NCBI GenBank assembly: GCA_937885345.1 | Contig: CAKZZH010000012.1 | Coordinates: 1 to 15,692 of the forward strand | DNA from: an uncultured Lachnospiraceae bacterium | GTDB taxonomy: Bacteria > Bacillota > Clostridia > Lachnospirales > Lachnospiraceae | Direction: 5' to 3' | DNA length: 15,692 bases | Shown here: in pieces, positions 6,266 through 14,099 of the stretch | Layout: every line of letters starts with the position of its first letter | Numbering within the stretch: the first letter of the stretch is position 1 | Translations under genes and position numbers: made by a program | Notes under the pieces: model-generated | What the model saw: the letters and a program-made list of their open reading frames with translations, nothing else | The model's database searches: none | What the model was told of the DNA's origin: nothing

Positions 6266-8005
6266 ATGAAACGAAAAGGAAAATTAGTTCAGTCATTGAT
6301 GATCATCGCGCTCGGTGCTATTTTGCTCTCATCGGTGATACTCACAATCATAGGCGTTGTCAAGATCAATAATACTTACGTATCCATGATCGAAGAAGAG
6401 CTTAAGGCCACAGCTTATCATCTTAAAGACGAATTCAGCAATGAATACGATGGCGACTGGGGACTTACAGAGGACGGGCTCCTTAGCAAGGGAGGCGTAA
6501 CACAGAACGAAGACAAGGGTATTACATTAAACGATGAATTTACATCACAGATGGACGAACTCAAATCAAACACATCAATCGATTATACCCTATTCTATGG
6601 TGATACCCGTATAATCACATCACTTATGTACGCAGGTACCAATGACAGACTTGTAGGAACCAAAGCCGGCGATGCCGTTATTAATGCAGTTCTCAAAAAC
6701 GGTAAAACATATCTTGCACAGAAAATCGATATCCAGGGCTTACAATACTATGGATTCTATGTTCCTCTTAAAAATGATGACGGCACTATAGTCGGTATGG
6801 TATTTACCGGAAGACCTGTAGCTGATGTAACTCATGCCCTTATAAACGCAATCATACTTATGGGCGGCGTTACTTTAGTTTTATTTGCAATAATACTTGT
6901 ACTCGCTATTATCCTTGTCAAGAAAGTCTCACCTATTATGGGTGGTATCTCGAATTCGATCAAGGATATCGCAAGCGGTAATCTTAATACGCAGATCGAT
7001 CCCGCTGCCATTGCACGAAAGGATGAACTCGGAACTATTGCCGAATCCGCTCAGACTCTTGTAGATAAACTCAAAGGAGTTATAGGCACCTCTAAGGAAC
7101 TTTCGGTCAATGTATCTGCGTCGGGCGACGAGCTTTCGACTGCATCCGGTCAGGCTGCAGATGCCGCTGCACAGGTAAGCGAAGCTGTTGAAGAGATTTC
7201 AAAAGGTGCGGTAAGCCAGGCTGAAAGCGTTCAGGACGCTGCTGAAGACACCGGCGAAATGGCTAACGATATCGATGATATCAACAGCAATGTAACACAG
7301 CTTAAGAATCAGGCAGATGAAATGAAGAGCGCCTGTGACAAAGCAATGTCCGCTCTTGATCAGCTCATTGCACAGAACTCAAATGTTACACAATCAGTAT
7401 CTATTATAGATACCCAGATAAGAAATACCAACGAGGCAGTACAGAACATTGCCGAGGCTTCGGAGATCATATCTTCCATTTCTTCACAGACCAACCTCCT
7501 TTCTCTTAATGCTTCTATTGAAGCAGCAAGAGCAGGTGAGGCAGGAAGAGGCTTCGCGGTTGTCGCTACCGAGATCGGTGCACTTGCCGAGCAGTCCGGT
7601 CAGGCAGCTGTTAAGATCAGCGCAGTTGTAGACGAACTTGTTAATCAGTCAAAGCAGACGGTTGATACTCTTGTAGAACTCAACGAAAGCTTTGCTTCAC
7701 AGAGCAAACAGCTCGATGAAACCAAAGAAAATATGTCCGCGATGCAGCTTGGTGTTGAAAGCGTTACAAGCGATACCGTAAGCATTGCCGGCAGCGTTAC
7801 AAAGGTTAACGACGCAAAGGATAATCTTAACAGTGTTATCTCGGATCTTTCGGCTATCTCCCAGGAGAACGCCGCTTCCGCTGAAGAGACCAACGCTTCG
7901 ATGGAAGAACTTCGCGCAACCTTCGATGTGATCAACCACTCTGCTGCCGAGCTTAAAGATCTCGCAAACAAGCTTAATAACGAGATGGAATACTTTTCAC
8001 TGTAA
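6266..8005 (+). CDS. Methyl-accepting chemotaxis protein, Cache sensor type
   Basis: This is a transmembrane chemoreceptor that would sense a small molecule outside the cell and control CheA/CheW. Layout over 579 aa: basic start and TM1 (about 9-31), an extracellular single-Cache-like domain (about 32-188, ending GTIVGMVFTGRP), TM2 (about 191-218), HAMP (about 219-272), and a cytoplasmic signalling coiled coil (273-579). The conserved hairpin tip is ISSISSQTNLLSLNASIEAA and the following EAGRGFAVVATEIGALAEQ (about 402-442). There is no C-terminal CheR-docking pentapeptide. GGAGGT lies 10 nt before this ATG. A closer ATG at 6261 opens only a two-codon frame (ATG AAA TGA) that overlaps the real start, a possible minimal coupling ORF. 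It is divergent from the nitrogenase-like operon across 195 bp, so shared control is possible. Codon use (CTT-rich leucine) matches the downstream genes and not the operon. The ligand is unknown. Confidence 0.93.
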   Translation: MKRKGKLVQSLMIIALGAILLSSVILTIIGVVKINNTYVSMIEEELKATAYHLKDEFSNEYDGDWGLTEDGLLSKGGVTQNEDKGITLNDEFTSQMDELKSNTSIDYTLFYGDTRIITSLMYAGTNDRLVGTKAGDAVINAVLKNGKTYLAQKIDIQGLQYYGFYVPLKNDDGTIVGMVFTGRPVADVTHALINAIILMGGVTLVLFAIILVLAIILVKKVSPIMGGISNSIKDIASGNLNTQIDPAAIARKDELGTIAESAQTLVDKLKGVIGTSKELSVNVSASGDELSTASGQAADAAAQVSEAVEEISKGAVSQAESVQDAAEDTGEMANDIDDINSNVTQLKNQADEMKSACDKAMSALDQLIAQNSNVTQSVSIIDTQIRNTNEAVQNIAEASEIISSISSQTNLLSLNASIEAARAGEAGRGFAVVATEIGALAEQSGQAAVKISAVVDELVNQSKQTVDTLVELNESFASQSKQLDETKENMSAMQLGVESVTSDTVSIAGSVTKVNDAKDNLNSVISDLSAISQENAASAEETNASMEELRATFDVINHSAAELKDLANKLNNEMEYFSL

Positions 8006-8040
8006 TTAAAGGTCGACGTACTTAATAAACACAAATATTT

Positions 8041-8107
8041 AAACCGCCTTGGTTTGTAAAGTCCCCTGCCTAGGAGCAGGGGACTTATCATAATCCCAAG
8101 ACGGTTT
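8041..8107. terminator. Nested bidirectional hairpin between convergent genes
   Basis: An outer stem, AAACCGCCTTGG (8041-8052) with CCAAGACGGTTT (8096-8107), has one mismatch. It encloses a perfect 10-bp stem, AGTCCCCTGC (8060-8069) with GCAGGGGACT (8076-8085), around the loop CTAGGA. It lies between the ends of the plus-strand chemoreceptor gene and the minus-strand hydrolase gene and is flanked by T/A-rich sequence on both sides, so it can serve as a terminator in both directions. The two-tier structure is more elaborate than an ordinary terminator. Confidence 0.7.
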
Positions 8108-8109
8108 AT

Positions 8110-9015
8110 TTAATCGATACCGTTAAGAAAAGCCGTAAGCCATTCACCGTATAATCTCTGATCCACATAAGCAGATTCGGCATGCCCCGCCCTTTCCATA
8201 AAGTGTATCTCTTTGTACCCTTCGGTCGTGTCGTACATTCTCTTACTGTTGTCGGGCACGATAAAATCATCTTTCGCACCATGCACAAACATAATAGGGA
8301 TCCTGTTTCCCTTAAGAGCATCCATCGGTCGTATTTTCCACAACGATACACCGTACATAAGCCGGTAAAATGTGGTCGATATATATATCATAAAGCCGGG
8401 AAGATGCATGAATCTGAGGCTTACCTTAAGGACATTTATAATGTCGGCAAAGCCACAATCGGCAACGGCAAATCTGATATTCTCATCCGTGTAATATTTT
8501 ATACTGTCAACAGTAGAAGCCGCTCCGAGCGATTCTCCGTGAATTCCGAGATATATATCGCTTCCGTAGCGCCTGAAAGTATCCTGCACAACACAGTAAA
8601 CATCATGTCCTTCCCGGAACGAATAAGTGCAGGGAGCTTTGTAATTGACTCCGTGCCCTCTTATATCATAGATAACGCAGTTGTATCCGTTATCAAGATA
8701 TAGCTTCACATACTTGAAATTACCATACCTGTTGTCGGTATATCCATGAGTTATCACCACATATTTATTTGTTTTCTCCGGGTTGGGAACAAGCGCCGCA
8801 TGAAGCTCATAGCCGTCATAACTGTCTATGATATACTCGGTAATATTTTCCGGAATATACCAATCAAGGTTAAGTCTCCCCTTCTGCCAGTTAAGTGCCT
8901 CTTCAAGCGTCTGCCTCTTGCCTCCGGCCGTGAGCTTTGCAAGAGCAATTCCGATCGCAAGAATAAGCAGGACTATCACTCCCAGTACGATCAGAATTAT
9001 TATAAGAGCTTTCAT
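8110..9015 (-). CDS. Membrane-anchored alpha/beta hydrolase
   Basis: This is a serine hydrolase of the alpha/beta fold, probably acting on an ester or peptide-like substrate at the outer face of the membrane. The 301-aa protein begins MKALIIILIVLGVIVLLIL, an N-terminal membrane anchor with no clear cleavage site. It has VVITHGYTDNRYG (oxyanion region, about 87-98) and the nucleophile elbow HGESLG with S162. The acid is D249 or D250 in HGAKDDFIVP and the base is H278 in RAGHAES. I take ATG 9015 as the start rather than the in-frame GTG at 9045. ATG 9015 has GGAGG about 5 nt upstream and overlaps the stop of the GH113-like gene as ATGA, so the pair is translationally coupled. An esterase acting on decorated plant polysaccharide would suit the neighbour, but the substrate is inference. 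It ends at the nested hairpin. Confidence 0.88.
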   Translation of the reverse strand: MKALIIILIVLGVIVLLILAIGIALAKLTAGGKRQTLEEALNWQKGRLNLDWYIPENITEYIIDSYDGYELHAALVPNPEKTNKYVVITHGYTDNRYGNFKYVKLYLDNGYNCVIYDIRGHGVNYKAPCTYSFREGHDVYCVVQDTFRRYGSDIYLGIHGESLGAASTVDSIKYYTDENIRFAVADCGFADIINVLKVSLRFMHLPGFMIYISTTFYRLMYGVSLWKIRPMDALKGNRIPIMFVHGAKDDFIVPDNSKRMYDTTEGYKEIHFMERAGHAESAYVDQRLYGEWLTAFLNGID

Positions 9016-9998
9016 TTTTCCTCCACTGCCGGTTTTGTGTACCACTTCTTAAGCGTCTGCTCAGCCATTTTACCGTAAATGGTAAAATCCCTGTTCTTCT
9101 TTGCTTCCTCTTCGGAAGGAAGGATTGCTTTCCAGTCCCACCAGAAATAACCGGCAAACCAGTCAATATCCCATGTCGCTTCCATTGCGGTCTCATAGAA
9201 ATCCGACTGCTCCTGCTCATCCAAAGGAAGCTCGTATCTGTCATAAAAATCCCACGGATACATACTGCAACCCTGCTCGTTACGCACACCGATCTCGGCA
9301 AACATGATCGGTCTGTTATATTTCTCGTGGCATTTTGTAAGTCTCTCAACCACTCTGCTCCACGAAGCACGCATTGCCTCGGGACCCTTGTGAGTCTCGT
9401 CGGTAACCGGATAATAAGCGCTGATACCGATAACATCGACTTTATCGAGCCACTTGTATGCAAACTCATCACCGTGATTGATATTATGCATTATAGTGCC
9501 GCTGTAGACCTTGCGAACACGTGCGATCATATCCTCACAATAAGAAGCCTGCTTATCCATACCGCCCATTTCACAGCCCGTACAAAGCATTTCACAGCCA
9601 AGTTCCTCAGCCATTCTTGCGTAATAAAGCATAAAACGGTTATATGAAGCAAACCATTTCTCCCAGTAATCGCAGCCTCTCTCCGTAGGAAAATCAATCT
9701 TCGCTCTCCATGCACTGTCAAGGCAGTTGACCATGGGTTTAAGACATACCTTAAGCCCCATTGAGTGCGCCATATTCACAACGTGTTTAACCTCTTCATC
9801 GGTCTGCGTTCTGCCGAAAAGCGAGAAAATATTGAGACTGTAAAATGTTTCCTGCCAGGCATTGACAGGAATACATATCCAGTCAAGACCGTTTGATGCA
9901 AGCCTCTCCATAGAAGCCTTGGCCTGTGGAGTAAGAAGCTGCCTGTCACCGCTGAAAAAGCCCCAGGTATATCCCTTACAAAATAAATCCTTTGCCAT
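9012..9998 (-). CDS. Glycoside hydrolase family 113-like (beta-mannanase/mannosidase type)
   Basis: This 328-aa TIM-barrel glycosidase has no signal peptide, so it probably acts in the cytoplasm on imported oligosaccharides. Features typical of GH113 and related clan GH-A retaining enzymes are visible. They are an early YTWGFFSGDR segment, CIPVNAWQ (42-49), the probable acid/base E143 in TGCEMGGMD, a VIGISAYYPV strand (189-198), the probable nucleophile E235 in MFAEIGVR, and the aromatic end FWWDWKAI. GH113 members hydrolyse beta-1,4-mannan or manno-oligosaccharides; the exact substrate here is not provable by eye. The start has AGAGGAGA about 5 nt upstream. The gene is followed by a coupled alpha/beta hydrolase gene (4-bp overlap), which suggests a two-gene carbohydrate module. 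The gap to metY upstream is 71 bp and includes a small inverted repeat. Confidence 0.85.
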   Translation of the reverse strand: MAKDLFCKGYTWGFFSGDRQLLTPQAKASMERLASNGLDWICIPVNAWQETFYSLNIFSLFGRTQTDEEVKHVVNMAHSMGLKVCLKPMVNCLDSAWRAKIDFPTERGCDYWEKWFASYNRFMLYYARMAEELGCEMLCTGCEMGGMDKQASYCEDMIARVRKVYSGTIMHNINHGDEFAYKWLDKVDVIGISAYYPVTDETHKGPEAMRASWSRVVERLTKCHEKYNRPIMFAEIGVRNEQGCSMYPWDFYDRYELPLDEQEQSDFYETAMEATWDIDWFAGYFWWDWKAILPSEEEAKKNRDFTIYGKMAEQTLKKWYTKPAVEEK

Positions 9999-10034
9999 AA
10001 GATCTCCTCTTAATACACTCTCTTCGCATCCCCT

Positions 10035-10056
10035 GTGACATATCCTGTTTTGTCAC
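10035..10056. repeat. Inverted repeat GTGACA-N10-TGTCAC between metY and the GH113-like gene
   Basis: A perfect 6-bp inverted repeat with a 10-nt spacer sits about 37 bp upstream of the GH113-like start. There is no T-tract in the minus direction, so it is more like an operator half-site pair than a terminator. It could also be chance. Confidence 0.3.
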
Positions 10057-10069
10057 GTCTGCGCTGATA

Positions 10070-11350
10070 TCAGTCCTCAAGCGCCTGCTTGATATCTGCA
10101 ATAAGGTCTTCCTTATCCTCAAGTCCACAGGACATTCTTATAAGACCTGCAGGAATTCCTGCTGCCGCAAGCTGCTCATCGGTCATCTGACGATGAGTGG
10201 ATGTAGCAGGATTAAGACAGCATGTTCTCGCATCGGCAACATGTGTCTCAATTGCCGCGAGCTTAAGCTTCTTCATAAATGACTCTGCTGCTGCTCTGCC
10301 GTCCTTAAGTTCAAAGGATACAACGCCGCATCCGCCGTTAGGAAGATATTTCTGTGCAAGATTATAGTATTTGTTGCTCTTAAGTCCCGAATAATTAACG
10401 GATACTACTTTATCGTGTCCTTCAAGGAACTCAGCAACAGCCTGACCGTTCTCCACATGTCTTGGCATTCTTACATGAAGCGATTCAAGTCCGAGATTCA
10501 GTATAAAAGCACTCTGAGGGCTCTGCACGCTTCCGAGGTCTCTCATGATCTGAGCGGTAGCCTTGGTTATATAAGCGCCTTCTTTACCGAACTTCTCGGC
10601 ATAGGTAATGCCGTGATAAGAATCATCGGGTGTTGTAAGTCCGGGGAATTTGTCCGCATGTGTCATCCAGTCAAACTTACCCGAATCAACGATCGCGCCG
10701 CCTACGCAGGAGCCGTGTCCGTCCATATATTTGGTAGTTGAATGTGTAACTATATCAGCGCCCCACTCTATAGGTCTGCAATTGACGGGTGTGGGGAAAG
10801 TGTTGTCTACGATAAGAGGAACGCCGTGCGCATGTGCCGCCTTGGCAAATCTCTCAATGTCAAATACGGTAAGTGCGGGGTTCGCAATCGTCTCGCCGAA
10901 TACAAGCTTGGTATTGTCGCGAAATGCCGCATTAAGCTCTTCATCGGAGCAGTCAGGCGATACAAATGTGACCTCTATACCCATTTTGGCCATTGTAACA
11001 GCAAGAAGATTAAAGGTTCCGCCGTAGATAGACGATGAAGAAACGATATGACCGCCGCATTCGCATATATTAAACATTGCATAGAAGTTAGCTGCCTGCC
11101 CCGAACCGGTAAGCATTCCGGCACATCCGCCCTCAAGTGCCGCGATCTTGGCTGCAACCATATCACAGGTAGGATTCTGAAGCCTTGAATAGAAGTACCC
11201 GCTTGCCTCAAGATCGAATAATTTACCCATATCCTCACTGGTGTCATATTTAAAAGTGGTAGACTGAATAATGGGAATCTGTCTGGGCTCGCCGTTTCCG
11301 GGTGTATAACCCGCCTGTACGCATTTGGTGTTGATCTTATTACTGTTCAT
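10070..11350 (-). CDS. metY: O-acetylhomoserine aminocarboxypropyltransferase (O-acetylhomoserine sulfhydrylase)
   Basis: This PLP enzyme of the Cys/Met metabolism family joins O-acetylhomoserine with sulfide to give homocysteine, or with methanethiol to give methionine directly. The 426-aa length is standard for MetY and longer than MetB/MetC (about 380-400). Visible landmarks are QIPIIQSTTF (24-33), YSRLQNPT (54-61), LTGSGQAA (80-87), VDNTFPTPVN (181-190) and the PLP lysine K207 in HSTTKYMDGHG. The C-terminal part runs through ESLHVRMPRHVENG and ends LIRMSCGLEDKEDLI. The start has AGGAGAG about 8 nt upstream. It appears to have its own promoter in the 96-bp gap upstream. No SAM riboswitch or T-box leader fits in that gap. 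It lies about 4 kb from the nitrogenase-like operon, with the chemoreceptor and two other genes between. Confidence 0.95.
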   Translation of the reverse strand: MNSNKINTKCVQAGYTPGNGEPRQIPIIQSTTFKYDTSEDMGKLFDLEASGYFYSRLQNPTCDMVAAKIAALEGGCAGMLTGSGQAANFYAMFNICECGGHIVSSSSIYGGTFNLLAVTMAKMGIEVTFVSPDCSDEELNAAFRDNTKLVFGETIANPALTVFDIERFAKAAHAHGVPLIVDNTFPTPVNCRPIEWGADIVTHSTTKYMDGHGSCVGGAIVDSGKFDWMTHADKFPGLTTPDDSYHGITYAEKFGKEGAYITKATAQIMRDLGSVQSPQSAFILNLGLESLHVRMPRHVENGQAVAEFLEGHDKVVSVNYSGLKSNKYYNLAQKYLPNGGCGVVSFELKDGRAAAESFMKKLKLAAIETHVADARTCCLNPATSTHRQMTDEQLAAAGIPAGLIRMSCGLEDKEDLIADIKQALED

Positions 11351-11407
11351 CTCTTTACTCTCCTGTTTTATATTATTCCGTTATCTGCGGTTTATATTTT
11401 AAAATGA

Positions 11408-11437
11408 ACTATATGACGCACGACGCACAATTAACAA
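11408..11437 (-). promoter_or_regulatory. Candidate metY promoter with tandem repeat in the spacer
   Basis: On the minus strand TTGTTA (11437-11432), an 18-nt spacer and TATAGT (11413-11408) lie about 58 bp upstream of the metY start. The spacer holds two head-to-tail copies of GTGCGTC (11428-11415), well placed for a regulator that acts between the boxes. Assigned by eye. Confidence 0.35.
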
Positions 11438-11446
11438 TAGTCAATG

Positions 11447-12436
11447 TTACGGATAAATATGCATATTCTTCGCAACCTGATACATCCACTCTATGCAGAG
11501 TGCTTTGTGAAAATGGATTCCGTCCGCGCCGTACTGTTCGGGATGCTCATAAAATAAATCCGCGCAGTCACAGAAGCTGAGCCCCTCTTTAACGCATTTT
11601 TCTCTGAGCTTTATGTTGTATTTCTCGATAGTGCCGAGCCTGGCCTGTGATGCTATTGCATTATCGCAGCAGGGTGTAATTGCAAGGATGATTATTCGGG
11701 CATTGGGAAGCGCCTGCCTTATCGGCTCAAGCTGACTAAAAAGCCTCTCCGCAAAATAGTACGCATCATCATCGCTGCCATCGATCTCATTTAATCCGTA
11801 AAGGACCAGAATATATTTGGGATTGGCATCTATAACCTGCCAAGCTAACTCAGGAATATCACTTGTCATGCTGCCTACTTCGGCGGCCATCTGATTAATA
11901 TCGACAAGAGCATAATCAAGAAGTGACCTTATAATCGAATCTCCGAGGAATACGGTATCTTCATATGCACTCCAAAGAAGCGAAGGATCCCTGCTGACCT
12001 TCTCTAAAAACTTACCCGATCTGTCGGCATCATATTCATAGGCAATATAATTATCCTGTTGCTTTGCATGCTCATATGCATCAAAGGTAAGTCCCTCCGT
12101 TTTATCGTCGGCTGTAGCAAAGTCGACAATACTATCCGCAATATTGTATATTTTATTCGAAGCACTGTCTGAAGAGCCTCCGGAATCCTTAGCACTTTCC
12201 GTTTCATCGGGCCTTTCGCTCTCCTTATCGGAACCAGTGCCTTCATGATCTGCCTGTGTGGCGGCTATCTGTGTGGCGGCTATCTGCGTTGCAGTCAAAC
12301 TGTCATCGCTCAATCTGGTATCCGCTTTTCTTATTATAAAAGCAACAGTCAACCCAACAAGCAGGGCTATGCCTATTATCAATGACAAAACTTTATATTT
12401 CAACGTCCCCACCCTAATCCGATGATCACCGATCAT
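11447..12436 (-). CDS. Membrane-anchored SGNH/GDSL-family hydrolase
   Basis: This is probably an extracellular esterase or acetylesterase tethered to the membrane, acting on cell wall or polysaccharide acyl groups. The 329-aa protein has a membrane helix (about 17-36) and a low-complexity, Ser/Asp/Glu-rich linker (about 42-95). The SGNH-type domain has the nucleophile S167 in FLGDSII, block III GLNEID (214-219, N216) and the catalytic pair D305/H308 in DGIHFH. The linker carries a repeated IAATQ unit from a 15-bp tandem duplication. The start is uncertain. The ATG at 12436 lacks a ribosome binding site but is only 5 nt from the upstream stop, which allows coupling, and it lies inside a hairpin. 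A TTG at 12403, after a G-rich stretch, would begin directly before KYKVLSLI. It is co-oriented with the EAL gene and probably in the same operon. The true substrate is unknown. Confidence 0.82.
   Translation of the reverse strand: MIGDHRIRVGTLKYKVLSLIIGIALLVGLTVAFIIRKADTRLSDDSLTATQIAATQIAATQADHEGTGSDKESERPDETESAKDSGGSSDSASNKIYNIADSIVDFATADDKTEGLTFDAYEHAKQQDNYIAYEYDADRSGKFLEKVSRDPSLLWSAYEDTVFLGDSIIRSLLDYALVDINQMAAEVGSMTSDIPELAWQVIDANPKYILVLYGLNEIDGSDDDAYYFAERLFSQLEPIRQALPNARIIILAITPCCDNAIASQARLGTIEKYNIKLREKCVKEGLSFCDCADLFYEHPEQYGADGIHFHKALCIEWMYQVAKNMHIYP
12255..12284. repeat. Perfect 15-bp tandem duplication in the SGNH hydrolase linker
   Basis: TGTGTGGCGGCTATC occurs twice head to tail (12255-12269, 12270-12284), with a partial third unit beginning TGCGTT. 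In the protein this gives a repeated IAATQ in the linker between the membrane anchor and the catalytic domain. Because it is in frame, it can change linker length by slippage without breaking the gene. Confidence 0.85.
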
Positions 12437-12437
12437 C
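12421..12437. other. Inverted repeat covering the SGNH hydrolase start codon
   Basis: GATGATC and GATCATC flank a 3-nt ACC spacer, giving a perfect 7-bp stem. On the minus strand it contains the annotated ATG (12436-12434) and follows an A-rich stretch with no ribosome binding site. It could hide the start unless ribosomes arriving from the EAL gene open it, or it may mark the true start as lying further in. In the plus direction it is followed by T-rich sequence, but no plus-strand gene ends here. Confidence 0.4.
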
Positions 12438-12441
12438 AGTT

Positions 12442-14079
12442 TTATTTTATTTTACTGAAATCCTGAATGCTGACCGGCTTGGAATAATAATATCCCTGAA
12501 GGTAATCCGCCTTGATATTTCGTATCCGCTCGGCAGTTGCCTCATCCTCTATGCCGGAAACACAGGATTTGATATTCATTCTTGACGCAAAAAGTATCGC
12601 CGACTCCATCATATACAGGCCCACTCTGTCGCGCCCTATATTCATTGCAAGATTCGAGCCCAGCTTAATTATATCGACCGGAAGATTCTTGGCCATATCA
12701 AGGGCCGCAAAATTCTCCACATCCACTGCGATCTTAACGCCGCAGGATTTAATAAAATTCACCTGACTCTTAAGATGGTCCCGGCTCATACCACCGTTGG
12801 TGCCCGATATTTCAAGGCAAAGTGAAGTACCCGGATAATCGCATGAACGAATGATTTCCAGAAGCGCCATTCGAAAATCGCTCTTGTCAAGCTGCATAAA
12901 GCCAAGATTGACATTCACAAAGAAGCCCTTCCTGTTCTTAACGATCGGCAGAGTCTCCTTAAGTGCCCTTGAAAGCACCCAATTACCAAGATTATAGAAC
13001 ACACCGTCCTGCTCGATAAGCGGTATAAATCTGGCCGGCGAAACTTCACCGTACGGTTCTTTATTCCAGCGGATCAGCACCTCCATGCCGACTATCGACG
13101 AATCCGCGGCACTTATTATCGGCTGATAATTAAGATAAAATCCATCATAACCATGAAGAATGCTCTCCCTGACCGCATTAAGCAGCTTTATCTCCGCTCT
13201 GTGCTTATCCCCGTCATCATCATGAAGCACAACAAGTTCTCCGCCATGCTCAGCCGCAGAATTCTTCATTGCATATACCGCGCCTGAGAAAACGGCATGC
13301 TCATCAACCGTAAGATCATCGCACACAACAATTCCACCGGCAATATCTATGGATGCGTTTCTGTCGTCGATGTTTATTTTATCCTTGCAAAAAGTCTGAA
13401 GTCTTGCATAAGAACGCCTGCAATTCTCAAGAGTCATAACATTGGTAACAACCGCAAAGGATGTTCCGGTACCCCTGAAAACCTCGCCTCTTCCGTTTAT
13501 CTCTTCCTGAAACTGCGACGCGAATGTGGCAAGCACAGAGTTACCGAACATATAACCGAACTGACGGTTAAGCGTTCCGAAATCCATAAAATTCACCATC
13601 ATCAGGATGAAACGCTTATTCTCTTTTCTGTACTGGGCCATTGTATTCAGCAACTGAAACTGCGTAGGAAGGTGGGTTATCGGATCGTCGCTTCCGACGG
13701 TTCCTTTATTGGTTATAAAACACGCATAAAATGACGGTCTGCCTGTATAATCCTTGATCACCGCACCCTTACAGCTGCAAATGGTATATTCGCCGTTGGC
13801 ATTACGCGCTCTGTATTCATAAGTCGGAGGAAGCGGTCCGCCCTTAAAAGCCTCTTTGATAACCCTATCATGCGGCTCAAGATCATCCGGATGGATATGC
13901 TTCTTCCATTCCTCATAGGCACCTTCGATATACACACCGCTAAGGCCAAAAAAGTCAACCGCATTAGCCGACCATCTGGCAAAATCCTTGTTTATATCGT
14001 AGATATAGACATATTGACTTTTGGAGGTAACCGCCAAAGTATCATAGAAGCGGTCTATTGTAGCAGTAGAGCCTATCAT
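12442..14079 (-). CDS. PAS - degenerate GGDEF - degenerate EAL protein
   Basis: This 545-aa soluble, cyclic-di-GMP-type signalling protein is built from PAS (about 15-125, with HIHPDDL at 61-67), GGDEF (about 130-290) and EAL (about 295-540) domains. The GGDEF signature is replaced by TGTSF (204-208), so cyclase activity is unlikely. In the EAL domain the motif reads EVL (333-335). N391, E423, D453, K472, E511 and Q528 match active-site positions. The second aspartate of DDFG is V454 and the glutamate of the AEGVE motif is S508, both needed for catalysis in characterised enzymes. It is therefore probably a c-di-GMP or PAS-ligand sensor rather than an enzyme. The start has a GAAAGGA site and an extended -10 promoter upstream. 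It is divergent from carB, and its stop lies 5 bp before the SGNH hydrolase gene, a likely operon partner. Confidence 0.9.
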   Translation of the reverse strand: MIGSTATIDRFYDTLAVTSKSQYVYIYDINKDFARWSANAVDFFGLSGVYIEGAYEEWKKHIHPDDLEPHDRVIKEAFKGGPLPPTYEYRARNANGEYTICSCKGAVIKDYTGRPSFYACFITNKGTVGSDDPITHLPTQFQLLNTMAQYRKENKRFILMMVNFMDFGTLNRQFGYMFGNSVLATFASQFQEEINGRGEVFRGTGTSFAVVTNVMTLENCRRSYARLQTFCKDKINIDDRNASIDIAGGIVVCDDLTVDEHAVFSGAVYAMKNSAAEHGGELVVLHDDDGDKHRAEIKLLNAVRESILHGYDGFYLNYQPIISAADSSIVGMEVLIRWNKEPYGEVSPARFIPLIEQDGVFYNLGNWVLSRALKETLPIVKNRKGFFVNVNLGFMQLDKSDFRMALLEIIRSCDYPGTSLCLEISGTNGGMSRDHLKSQVNFIKSCGVKIAVDVENFAALDMAKNLPVDIIKLGSNLAMNIGRDRVGLYMMESAILFASRMNIKSCVSGIEDEATAERIRNIKADYLQGYYYSKPVSIQDFSKIK

Positions 14080-14099
14080 ACGGATCCTTTCTTAATAAA

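Noticed and set aside
6261..6269. ATG at 6261 as the chemoreceptor start
   Set aside because: It reads ATG AAA TGA and stops after two codons; the next ATG at 6266 opens the full gene.
9016..9045. GTG-initiated N-terminal extension of the alpha/beta hydrolase
   Set aside because: The ATG at 9015 has a well-placed GGAGG, overlaps the upstream stop as ATGA and starts directly at the membrane anchor.
10035..10056. Inverted repeat after metY considered as a rho-independent terminator
   Set aside because: The stem is only 6 bp, the loop is 10 nt and no T-tract follows in the direction of transcription. Kept only as a possible operator.
11351..11446. SAM riboswitch or T-box leader before metY
   Set aside because: The gap is 96 bp and the putative transcription start leaves too short a leader; no T-box sequence or SAM-I core was seen.
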